Source of the DNA: Sipunculus nudus
Taxonomy: Eukaryota; Annelida; Sipuncula; Golfingiida; Sipunculidae
Direction of reading: 5' to 3'
DNA length: 64,000 nucleotides
Assembly (NCBI GenBank): GCA_026874595.1
Contig: CM049308.1
Coordinates: 19,034,001-19,098,000, forward strand
In this document: piece by piece, positions 51,821 to 63,360 of the stretch
Position numbering within the stretch: the stretch's first letter is position 1
Layout: each line of letters starts with the position of its first letter
Translations under genes and position numbers: made by a program
The notes under the pieces: generated by a model
What the model saw: only the letters and a program-made list of their open reading frames with translations
What the model was told of the DNA's origin: nothing
Databases searched by the model: none

Positions 51821-52961
51821 TTTTTATGCCCCTGCCACAAAGTGGCCAGGGCTTATAGTTTTACCCGTGTCCGTCCTTCCGTCATTCTGAAATCAAACAG
51901 TTGTACGATCTTTTTTATCGCAGTGCCTGCAGATATTGGCCAGATTTTTAGTGTGTGGGCAGATATTGACCAGTTACAGATTGAGTTCGCGTTTCGTCCC
52001 GGTTAACCTACTTTTGACCGTTTTACGGCTCCTAAACTTAGAAAATTTCATGAAAAATATAAATTATCATGACAAATACACATGTAGGGACTTTTTTTCG
52101 CAATGCCTGCAGATATTGGCCTGATTTTTGGTGTGTGGGCAGATAATGACCAGTTACAGATTGAGTTCGCGTTTCTTCCCGGTTGACATACTTTTGATTG
52201 TTTTAAGTCCCCTAAACATAGAAAATTTCATGAAAAATATAAATTTTCATGACAAATGTACATGTAAAGCCAATTTTAGCCCTCAGCTCATAGGCTGATG
52301 GGCTATTGTCTTCACCGAAGTTGTCTGTCTGTCTGTCCGTCCTGTGTCCATCCCACGTCTGTTAACTTTTACCTTGTGAGTGGGATATCTCTAAAAGGAT
52401 TCACCGTTGGAATTTTATTTCATCAGTGAAGATGTATATCAACAAAATCTTGGTCAAGTGCAAAGATAGGTGACCTTGACCTATTTTTCTTTGTTTTAGA
52501 GCTGATTATACAAAAACACTCAGAAGCTTATATCTCAGGAACCATTTGGTGGATTGTTATGAAACATGATTATCAGCTTTTGCTAATTTTCTAGTTTCGC
52601 AATGCAATGCTTGCAAATACTGGCCTAATGTTTGGTCTTTGGGGGCATAATGACCAATTACAGATCGATTTCGCGTTTCGTCCCAGTTGACCTATTTTTG
52701 ACCATATGACAGATCCTGAACATAGAAAATTTCATGAAAGACAGAAATTTTTATGAAAATTGCACATGTATGGACTTTATTTTACAATTCCTTGATAGTT
52801 GCTTGATAAAGACCCGTTACAGATCGAGTTTGCATTTTGCCCTTGTTGACCTACTTTTGACCATACGACACCTCCTGAACTTAAAAAATTTTACAAAATT
52901 TAACAAATGTTTCTAATTTGCCTATGGCGGGGGCATTCGTGTCGTTCTGACACATCTAGTT
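51821..52961 (+). mobile_element. family B element, copy 3, interrupted
   Basis: The 5' hairpin (from 51825) carries two substitutions relative to copies 1 and 2. Two complete core units follow, then family C is inserted (52276-52596), then diverged and deleted units, GGCGGGGGCAT (52926-) and terminal CTAGTT (52956-52961). It is the oldest-looking B copy. Confidence 0.85.
52276..52596 (+). mobile_element. family C short element nested in family B copy 3
   Basis: A T-run leads to hairpin AGCCC-T-CAGC / GCTG-AT-GGGCT (52278-52304), then GTCTGTCTGTCTGTCCGTCC and a body of about 250 bp. Terminal CTAGTT lies at 52591-52596, directly joined to the resumed B sequence TTCGCAATGC. No inverted subterminal copy is obvious. 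Confidence 0.65.
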
Positions 52962-53169
52962 TTTTTCATTGTTTCACAAGGATTGCATTCTGGTGATTAC
53001 ACCATAAAATCATGTACGCAGAGCATATTAGATAATTAATATTTGCACAAAATCATAACGATTGGACAGAGACCCAAGTGAACATTGAACGAAATGAACA
53101 TCAGGGATAAAAATCACTGCTTATTTATGGTAGATAATATGAAAGATTGTACATCATTTATAAAAGCAA

Positions 53170-54208
53170 TTTTTAGCTCAGCTGACTATCAGTCATCTGA
53201 GTTATAGTTGTGGTCCGTCGTCCGTCTGTCCGTCCGTCCATCCGTAGATGTGGCACGTTTTGAAACCGTAAGACCTAGGAATCCAATATTCAGCATAATG
53301 TTAGATGTCCCCAAGATCTCCTTCCAAGCCGAAAACTGGGTCTTTGCGACTTCATTCCTTTGAGAAATTAAGGAAAAACCTCAATTTTTTATTAAAAACC
53401 TATTTTAACACTTCAGAACTGCCTAATATCGAAACCACTCATCCGTTTTTCCTCATATTTATCATAAATATTCCTCTATATAGTTCCTATATGCATGCCA
53501 GAAATTATGTCTGTATTATATAATTTAAAAAAGTTATGGGCCCAAACATAATGCATTTTGTAAAAAATTACGAAAGATATTAAATCACTTAACACAAAAC
53601 ATGTTAAAGCTATGGACTTTTTTACAGTAATATAACTTTAATTAATCAAAATTAAATTGTATGACCAAAATTAGATCAAAATCTTTTAAATTTTTTAAAA
53701 TATTAACAAAAATAAAAAATTTGTACCTTAAATTTTGCCCAACTTTGACCGTGGCACGTTTTTTTTCCTGTAAATACTGTGGATTTAATTTTCACAGCAT
53801 GTTTTTGTTAGCATTTGTCTGTTAACACCAAAAATTTGAAACCAGTTGATCAAAAACTGTAGATTTTATTCAAGTTTTCAAGCACCATGTAACATATTGT
53901 TTACATCAAGCTAGTGTTATGCAGTTTGCAAGAGCTCAGCTCCCCAGCTTCAGCTCTCAGTTCCTAAAATTTGGCATACAATTAGATGTCTCCAAAATCC
54001 CCTACCATGCCAAGAATTTGGTCACTAGGACTTATTACCTTCGAAATTTAATGAAAAACTTCGTTTTTCCATTACAAACCCATTGTTACACTTCAAGACT
54101 GCCTAATATCAAAACTACTGATCTGACTTTAATCATATATAATTTACATCTTTTTCTATACATTTTCTATGCACATGCCAGAAATGATGTCAGTATTGTG
54201 TAATTGTT
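53170..54208 (+). mobile_element. family A element, copy 4, left part
   Basis: Contains the 5' hairpin, a short microsatellite and most of the two-unit core, stopping within GTAATTGTT at 54208. The remainder resumes at 57359. The intact copies read straight through this point. Confidence 0.9.
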
Positions 54209-57200
54209 AGCTCAGCTGACTATAAGTCATCTGAGCTATAGTCATGGTCCATTGTCCGTCGTCCGTCCGTCTGTCTGTCTGTTCGTCCGTCTAGATGTCT
54301 GTCCGTAAGACTGGCACGTTTCGACACCGTTGGACCTAGGAATCTGAATTTTGGCATACAGTTAGATGTCCCCATAATCTCCTACCATGCCAAAAATTGG
54401 GTCAATAGGACTTCGTTCCTTTGAGATATTAAGGAAAAACCTCAATTTTTTATTAGAAATCTATTTTCACACTTCAGAACTGCCTAATATCAAAACCACT
54501 CATCTGGTTTTCTTCATATTTACCATAAATATTCCTCTATATAGTTCCTATGTACATGCCAGATATTAAGTCAGTATTATATAATTTAAAAAAGTTATGG
54601 GCCCAAACATAATGGACTTTGTAAAAAAATCAGTAAGATATTTGGTCACTTAAGACCAAAAGTGTTAAAGGTAGGGACTTTTTTCCAGTAATACAACTTT
54701 AATTAATCAAAATTTAATTGTATACCAAAAATTAGATCAAAATCTGTTAAATTTTTTTAAATATTGGCAAAAATATAAAATTGGTACCTTAAATTTTGCC
54801 CAACTTTGGCCATGGCACGTTTTTTTCCTGTAAGTACTGTTGATTTTATTTTCACACCATGTATACATAAGGATTTAATCTGTTAAAACCTGAAATTTGA
54901 AAATAAAAGCTGCAAAATTAGGCTAGTTATTGAATTTTTTTGGAGGCTCTTGTTGTATACCCTTACATTGTCAAGCAATCCACTTTGATGACTGTAGGTC
55001 ATTCAGTGCACATCTCTATGCTCCCCAGGCTGTTGACATAATTTTAGATGTCCCCAAAATCTCCTACCATACTGAAAATTGGGTGATTAGGACTTTGTTC
55101 CTTCAAGATATTAAGGAAAAAAAAACTCTGTTTTCCATAAAAATAAGCCATTGTTACACTTCAAAGCTGCCTAATATCAAAACCACTGATCTGTTTTTGA
55201 TCGTATTTAGTATTCACATTCTTTTATACATTTTCTATGAACATACCAAAAATTCGGTCAGTATTGGGTATTATTTTGAAGTTATGGGCCAAAACATAAT
55301 GCAATTTTAAAAAAAAATCAGGAAATATATTTACTCACCTAACATGAGAATTGCTGAACCTAGAGACTTTTTTTCAGGAATATAACTTTATTTAATAAAG
55401 ATTCAATTGTTTACCCAAAATTAGATCTGAATTTTGCAAATTTTTCAAGTTATTAGCATAAATAAAAAATCAATACCTTAAATTTTGTCCAACTTTGGCA
55501 CTGTTGATTTAATTTTTCCAGCATATATGCATAAGGATTTAATCTTTTAAAATCTGAACTTTCAAAAGAAATTGATTGGAATGAATAGCTTTTATTCATG
55601 TTTTCATACACCATGTCAAGTGTTGTTTACATCTAGCCCACCTAGTAGTACAGCCTTCACTTGCATTATGTAACCCACCCCTGGCAGCTTACCTTGGCCC
55701 AGCTTGGCCACTACTAGCAGGCTTCCCCTCTGCCCTGCACTCATCTCCCCAGCTGGTGCATAAACTAGATGAATGTTATAATTTTCTGTATTTTATTTTA
55801 TTCTTGGACATGCTACATTTTAGATTTTGTATTGAACCACCAGGGTTACAATGATTAAAGTGTACATTTAATTGTGTCCACAAAGTGGTGTATTGCTGTG
55901 AAAGTGTGCATGTTCATGAGATAAGTAATCCCTTACTTCAGAAGAGTAAAAACTTCACCAGGTGTGAAATTGACTATTAATTCCAGTAATTAATTAAAAA
56001 TGGGATAGTAATTAGCACAATGATATTGTTTGTCCCTCATTCAACCAACAGTGTGTATACTTTATTTGAAAAGATGTTTTATTTTATCAAATTTACTTTT
56101 ATTTTATTTTGGTGAATAAAATTAAGCATGTCCAAAAAACTCCAATGTTCAAAACTTTTTAATAGTGATTCAAAGAATATTCTTGTACATGCCATGTTGT
56201 GGCATTATTTTCTTTTAAAATCAGTTTAAACATTTATGATTTAAAAATAATAAAATATATGTGTATGCATAATATGACCCAATGTTTTTTACTCTGTATA
56301 TATAATGATTGCAACTTTTGCAACAATTCTAATATTTTAAATTATATTTTCAGGTTTTTTAATTAAAAATTTATAAACCTGTAATTAAAAAAATGATTAA
56401 GATAAAAACTTCTTAATGGAAAAAGTGGATCTGCTTAAAAAAATAGGATTATATATAAACTTAAATGCATTATTCTCTTGAAAGTGAAATAAAGGTATTA
56501 GTCGATTCTGTCCACTTGCCTGTCCATCTGTAAATTTTCGTATGCAACACAGTATCTCAAAACTTTTACTGTTTTTCTTCATGACAGTCTTGTCAGAGTA
56601 TTTGTTTGCAATCATATATTTAGAACTTTACTATAACCAAGTAGGAGGGCCCCTTTCCTCTTAGCTTTTCATATTCTTATATAAATGAAAAACATTACAA
56701 TAGAATATTTCTACATCCACCTTCGTGCTGCCCTCACTTTTCCCTTCTCCGAACCCCATCCCAAAGTTAGCCTCAGTAAGCAAGAACAAGATGAATCAGA
56801 TATATTCATACTTTAATATTTTGTATAACTATTCGTCCATAGGTACCTATGTACATGCCAGGAATTATGTCAATATTGTGTAATATGTAGACATAGTGGG
56901 CATCACAATAATGTACCTTGTCAAGACTAAAGAGATATTGTGTCATACAGTCACATATTCATAAATCACTTCATCAACATAGTTAATCATAACATCATAT
57001 CTGTCAAATTGAACGCTTGCAGGCTACCATACACTTTAGATCCTTCAACAAATAGCCTTATCATCATTCTACTACTGCTTATTACTGCTGTCATTGCATT
57101 CATATTTGCTCAAATATTTCACAATTTTCAACCCCTCCTAAATAAATAAAAAATAAACCACTTTATTTGACTCTATTAATCCATCAGTCAGGTAATTTCA

Positions 57201-57358
57201 TTTATCATTTACTCACATAATACATTACATTCCTTTATAATAGCCCAACATGTACACGATATTCATAAGCTTTATCGACTCGATATAGTATCACAGTGGA
57301 GAAACATTTATAGTCCAATCACAATCAGCTGAGCGCCGTGACCCATGGGTCCCTTGTT
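54209..57358 (+). mobile_element. family A-related element, copy 5, nested inside copy 4
   Basis: It starts AGCTCAGCTGAC with hairpin partner GTCATCTGAGCT, has GTCC/GTCT repeats (54255-54305) and two diverged core units (from 54310 and about 55030). It ends CAGCTGAGC, GACCCATGGGTC (a 12-bp palindrome) and CTTGTT at 57358. The 3' half (about 55620-57320) is unlike the other copies, so this is a distinct subfamily or carries captured sequence. Confidence 0.88.
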
Positions 57359-58911
57359 TTAAGTTATGGGCCCAAACATAATGCACTTTGTAAAAAATCA
57401 AGAAATATATTTACTCCCTTAACAAGGGGATTGCTGAAGCTAGAGATTTTTTGTCAGGGATGTAACATTATTTAATCAAGATTCAATTGAATACCAAAAA
57501 TTAGTTCTGAATTTTTCAAATTTTATAAGTTATTAGTATAAATATAAAATTAGTACCTTAAATTTTGCCCAACTTTGACCATAGCATGTTTGTTTCCTGT
57601 GAGCACTGTTGATATAATTTTCATATCTTGCACACAAGGATTTCAGCTTTTTAGTTTAGAAAGCTGAAAGAAATTGGCCAAAAATTGTAGCTTTTATTAA
57701 TGTTTTTATGAGACCATGTCAGACCTTGACTCTCTCCAGCCCCTCTTGAGTCACCTGTATGTTGACCTTGTTGAACTTTCAGCAAATTATGCATGCTTGA
57801 GGTGAGACATACACTGGGGCAGCCTGGCAGCTTATGGCCAGCCACAGTTGATCCAGGTGTCCAACCCAACTCATCTAGTAGTTTTAACCAAAAGCATAAC
57901 AATAAACAATAAATTAATAAATTTTTATTGATTTTTAATAACAAATTAAAGAAAAATAGAAAAGGAATTTGTTAGTTTATAATAACAGGAAATTAACTTG
58001 CAGTTACTGATGATATAAGAATCTTGCATCAATGAATAGAATGTCATGTATTCCAAATAACACCATGCAGTCACCTATGGTATTTTTCAGTTCAATTTTA
58101 ATGATAAAAAGGTAAATCATATTCATTACTAATCATTAAGGATCATATGAAGGAAATTAATGATAGACAAAGATGCAGTTGATAATAGTAATCTAGATTC
58201 CTACTGTGTCTAGTGTGTACATTGATGTGAAATCAGTCCAAAATGAATATATTACATTATATTTTTTTAAATATAAATAAAAGCCATAAAACCAGGTACT
58301 TATGATCATTATTTAAAGGTGTGAATTTTGTATATTCTGGATTCTCAACATCATTGTTTGGTGAAAACTGTGCAATTGTATTTAAATACGAATATGAATA
58401 TGTACTCCATCATAAAATTTCTTGCATAAAGAATGGGAATTCAGGTAAAAATGAAAGTATATGAATACCAGTGCAAATACTTTCAAAATGTATTCATGAA
58501 TGCATTCATGAATATATTCTTTAATATTATTTTAAAAATCATTTCAGTTATATTTCATTTTAAAAAATTACGATTCTCTTATTATTTTTAATAAAAATTA
58601 TATTGCGGACAATATTTGTAATTTTTTTTTAATAAATAGTTAAACTCTTATATTATATGTTCTGCTTATAAGTTATATGGCCAAGTCAAAATCTGTGTGA
58701 AAGTAGTACTCCATTTGTTAATAAAATAAATGAAATCAATCCCCTTCCCTGTCTCCAAAGGTACTATCAAAATCATCCATAAGCTAAACAACAACAACTC
58801 ATAATACAGCTTATATTTATTACCCCACAAAACCAGCATGTGCCTCATTTCTAAATCATATTTTTTTATCATATATAACAGCTGAGCGCCGTGACCCATA
58901 GGTCCCTTGTT
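57359..58911 (+). mobile_element. family A element, copy 4, right part
   Basis: It resumes at TTAAGTTATGGGCCCAAAC exactly where the left part stopped and continues to CAGCTGAGC, GACCCATAGGTC and CTTGTT (58906-58911). A small deletion is present near 58370. Exon 6 begins 186 bp further on. Confidence 0.9.
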
Positions 58912-59097
58912 TTTCCTTTAAACTTGCCTTCTACGATGTGGCCTTTTATTCACTGTTTTATTTTTTTGTATTTTTTTTTTTTTGCAAATGAATTTGAAAC
59001 CCTTGTTAACAAAGAAACAAGTGTGTTTCCCTGCCATGCACATCTCCATGATGTAACATCTGTCGACACGTTATGTTGATTTTTGTATCGCTTGCAG
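58912..59097 (+). other. end of intron 5 with acceptor of exon 6
   Basis: Pyrimidine-rich stretches (T runs at about 58970-58982) precede TTTTTGTATCGCTTGCAG at 59080-59097. Nothing else is seen. Confidence 0.6.
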
Positions 59098-59186
59098 GTG
59101 ATTTAATGAAGGAGGATGGTAAATTGAGGATGACACCAACTGCTAACGAAGAAGGCAACAATGACGACGGGGGAGCAGACTTTTGA
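59098..59186 (+). CDS. PPM1A/B-like: PPM1A/B-like phosphatase, last coding exon
   Basis: The acceptor GCTTGCAG at 59090-59097 is followed by GT, which completes Gly with exon 5. The tail reads DLMKEDGKLRMTPTANEE, then GNNDDGGADF and TGA at 59184-59186. The two exons together give a hydrophilic, mostly acidic tail of about 40 residues that vertebrate PPM1A lacks. No domain is visible; low-complexity acidic tails often modulate binding, which is inference here. The six visible exons total 1188 nt, divisible by three including the stop. Confidence 0.75.
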
Positions 59187-60213
59187 AGATGACATCACGC
59201 AGCGCTCCGCTGGCAGATTCCACCGCTGTGTTACTCTCTGACTCTTATCAGCACACCCCTCAAGCGCCATCTATATCTGTTTGACATATATAGTCTTCTC
59301 TGGGAATCTTGTGGCATCATGATTGTACTCATATAAAATAATATTGCACAATCTCAGGAGTTAAATTTAAAACACCAGGTCAGATAGAAAGATCAGTAGA
59401 TCAGTACTGCATGGCTACTGATGTTGATCGAACGATTAATAAAAATTTAAAACTGATATTACACAAGTTTAGACTGAATGGTAAAGTGTGACTCTTAGTA
59501 AAATGAAAATTATTTGATAAGTCTGCTGCTGATGCTAATAAACAGTGTTTACCAGGCACCATGTTTTATCGTAAATCAATACAGGAAAGCTTTGATTTGA
59601 TATTGATTGCTCAGTTGGTGCTTCTCGTACCAGTAGGATATCCTAAATCTCCACCAGGGGTCACTACATGTCCCACAGCATTTTATATATTCTTGTAAAA
59701 TGTACATTCTGGTAGTATTTATACTGTAGACTGAACAGAGGGGCTCTTTGGGGACACGCTTTAACGTCCTAGCAAAATCACACGACACATTGCCAAAACA
59801 TTACTAGCTGACCACAAAACACATTATGTTTGGTCTGACATAGAACAACACCTGATAAATTGATTGATATTGGTCCATGCTGCAGTTGTTGTGTTAGTGT
59901 GTGTTCTGTAGTCTAATACAGTGACCACTTGTAGAGGTTTGGATGGCCAGTCAAGTAGTTCAGCACCACAGGTTGGCAGAAGTGATTTCTGGATAGACTG
60001 CACTTTAAAACAGCACAAGAAACAGTTTGATCCAAACATATTGTCTAAAAAGAGCATCTGATTTTTATATTCCGACACATAAATGTTATCTTGCTTAAAT
60101 ATATAATACGGTTATACAGAAAAGTAATTGCTTTTTTGCAATTCTGAAGTTCTTACATAACTCTATAAATATTATTGTCATCTTAGAAGGTGAAAGTGCT
60201 GATGCAGACATAA

Positions 60214-60410
60214 GTAAATCACTTCTCTGGTGTCTCTTGTCATCCAGTGTCATTAGTTAATCACCTTTCCAGTATCTCGTCATCTACTGTCAAACATAAA
60301 CCACCTTTCTGGTATCTCCCGTTATCCACTGTCATTAGTAAACTACCTTTCTGGTATCACTTGTCATCCAGTCATTAGTAAATCACCTTTCTGATATCTC
60401 TTGACATCCA
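60214..60410 (+). repeat. 41-bp minisatellite, five copies, in the 3' UTR
   Basis: Five diverged units carry the core AATCACCTTTCTGGTATCTC followed by TTGTCATCCA and GTCATTAGT. Units start near 60216, 60258, 60298, 60339 and 60379. They differ by substitutions and small deletions, so the array is not very recent. Confidence 0.85.
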
Positions 60411-63235
60411 TAATTGACAAGCTTGTGGTGTGAAAAACCGCTTATATCATTGTGGAGACAAAGTACTAGTACTTTATTTTGGAATTCTGGATGCTAACCT
60501 ATGTTAATTTGCATGAATTAATTTAGAAACATAGAAAATGGCTCAGATGTGCTTGGAGAACAAAACAGCAAGTTTGATACAAATGAGCTGTTTCAAGGTT
60601 GTATGTCAGTGGATCCCGTCATATAGGAAAGGCAGTTTAAAATGCACTGTGTAGGCACATGTACTGATACCGAATGTACAGTCACAATTGTCAGAATTAA
60701 ACTGTGCGCACTAACTCTGATATCATTGTCATTATAATCTGAATGTTTGGAGTTCTGTGTTGGCTTCGCCTTCAGCTAAATTAAAATAAAACTTTCATAT
60801 TAGCCAGATTTATTCTCTAATTGAAATCTGTGGTGTGTGTAAGATCTTGGTCGGGGGTAACACCAGTAGCAGGTAACTTCTAGGTCCTAATGATCTCCTG
60901 TTGTCATGGCAACAAACGATTTAACCCACCAGAGCAGCTTGTTTCGTTCCAAGCATGCAAATGTATGATTTTATGTTAAATGTCTTGTAATAACTTGTCA
61001 CCAACTGGTAGCATTGATGTCTATACAGGCAGCACCTAGAGAATATATTTAACCTCCTTTTAAAACACTTCTACATGAAGAATTACGTAAAAAAATGTCC
61101 TGCTGGAAAATTGTGCATGTTGGCTCTGTTCAGGAATCGTGTATCGTTAAAGGTTTTCATAATCAGAGGATAAAGTTTGTTTTGATCTCAGTATAATAGT
61201 TTGATCAGGTGAAAGGAGGAGTCGAATAGTACGTTCACTTGTATATTCAGGAAATATTTAGTCTGTGCATTAAGCCAGTTGTATGCCGATTTAATAGTAG
61301 ATGGATGAATGTAAAGTTCAAGTGTAGCTACCATACATATGCGCAGTGTGAAGAGTTGAGCTATGAATCCTCACCAGCCTGTGATCACTTATTATGAAAA
61401 AAATAATATAAGCTGCAATAGTGTCTACCATTTTATAATATGATTCTCTGAATTGATTGGATTAATTTATGTAAATGACACCACAGTGAAATGTTGATTA
61501 ACTACACCCCTCCAGGCCAAGGGCAATACTGTTAAACCATGTTCTCACTGACCAAATCCTCGAGAATGTATTAAGGGTTTACAAAGGTGGGGAATAATTA
61601 GGTATCTCAATGCGATAATGTTTATGACAGATAATGCAAAAATATTTCTATGTCCCGTCAGAAACATTATAGTTACGAAATTTTTAAATGCCATGCATTG
61701 AGTCATAGACCGTGATGGGAGATCAGCAGCAAATGGTAGTCTTTATGGCGCTATCTTTGTCACTGTGTATCAAGTTTTGAAAATGGTTAAAATTAGATTT
61801 AACATCCTAACTATAATACTAATGATTATGATAAATTGTCATCAGGGTGACTTGACTTTTCTTGTAATTGCCTAGAGTTGTAATAATATGTTATCTCATG
61901 ATACAATATGTTTCACAATATTTTGCAGTACAATGTATGATGTGATACTTGTGTATTATAAATTAAATAATGAGTCAGTGTTCCTCCTAGTTCATGAAAA
62001 GGTAACCAAACTTTGTTTTTATTCCCAAACCATGTATAAATTTCAAACTTTATTTTAAACAGAACAGTTTTATTCAAGAGAAAAGGGGATAAACTGCCTT
62101 CTTCCTTGTTCATGTCCTATGAGGTTTCACTTGAGATGGGAACATAGAGACGATGTAAACATTAATTGATTGATGTCGCCTTCCATTGAATTACGATAAT
62201 GAATATCGCCCAGGTATTGATACTTTTACATCTGACAATATCGAAATTATATTTTTCCTTGTATCATAATGTAAAGGGATACATCTGTATCTGTACAACC
62301 TTAGTATGGACACTCTAGTACTACCAGTAATCAGTAACATTAAATTGATTTGAAAAATTGATTAATTTAAAATTCTGATGTTTAGATTTCCAGACATTTG
62401 AATATATGATGCCCCAATGGACGTATGGTGTAGAGAGAGAGACATCGTCCTTCATATATCCGCAGCGAACTTCATTCCACATTTACTATGGATTTAAAGC
62501 AAGGCCTGTTGTAGTAGTCTGCAGGGAGCTTATTCCACGCCAACTCTGTCTGGGAACCCAGCCGCAGCAGTTAATTGGTTAATGATCCGTTAATTGAAAC
62601 GGAGGTTTCGTTGTTGATGAGAAATGTTTGCACCCAGTGTTATAGTAGTTGGTTGATTGTCACTAGTGCCACTGTAGAAACCAAATGTTTATCCATATGC
62701 AAACATTGTTTTGCAAAATCAGGTTTAAATATGCAAATTTATGCGCCTGACGTACCCGCTACAGGGATGTAATGCAGTCCTCACTGAGGAAGCTTGCCGA
62801 AAAGGGGACACCTCTCCCCAAAGGGGCACTTCTCTCCTTTTAATAAATATGGTAAAAAAAAGTTTTGTAACTGAAATGAAAGAATGTGGAAACAATCTGA
62901 ATAATAAAGTGTAAAATCTTTTATTAATTCTGTTGTACATAATCATGTGGAATTTAAACAATTTCTAAAAGTGCACAATAAGATTTTAAGTGATTTCACA
63001 AACAGAAGTTATTTTTCTATTCTTTTGAAAATGAAATAATCAGATGTTAATGTTTTGTTTAATTATATATAAACAGAAGATCTCTAGAAAGGAGTTATGT
63101 TTATATTTGTATTGCTTATAAAGAACTTGGTCTCTCCAGTGAAGATATTAAAAAATTGATCATATAATTACTAAAAAGCTCATAAAAATATTACATGAAC
63201 AAAGTGTTACATATAAACCATAATAGCTATCTTGT

Positions 63236-63360
63236 AGAATATTCATGAATATCCATGAATGCATGCGAGAGGGATAAAAGGGCTATCATATTAGAGGAGT
63301 TCATTTCCCAAGATGAATATTCATAAGCTGCATGAATATTCATTCATACACTGTGTGCAT
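63236..63360. repeat. cluster of ATTCATGAAT palindromes
   Basis: AATATTCATGAATAT and related GAATATTCAT words occur about five times in both orientations within 125 bp. Similar words occur in the 3' half of the family A elements, so this may be an old fragment. Confidence 0.5.

Noticed and set aside
56940-57149. Mitochondrial gene fragment
   Set aside because: The hydrophobic peptide suggested this, but it matches no mitochondrial protein I can identify and adjacent sequence shows no mitochondrial gene order.
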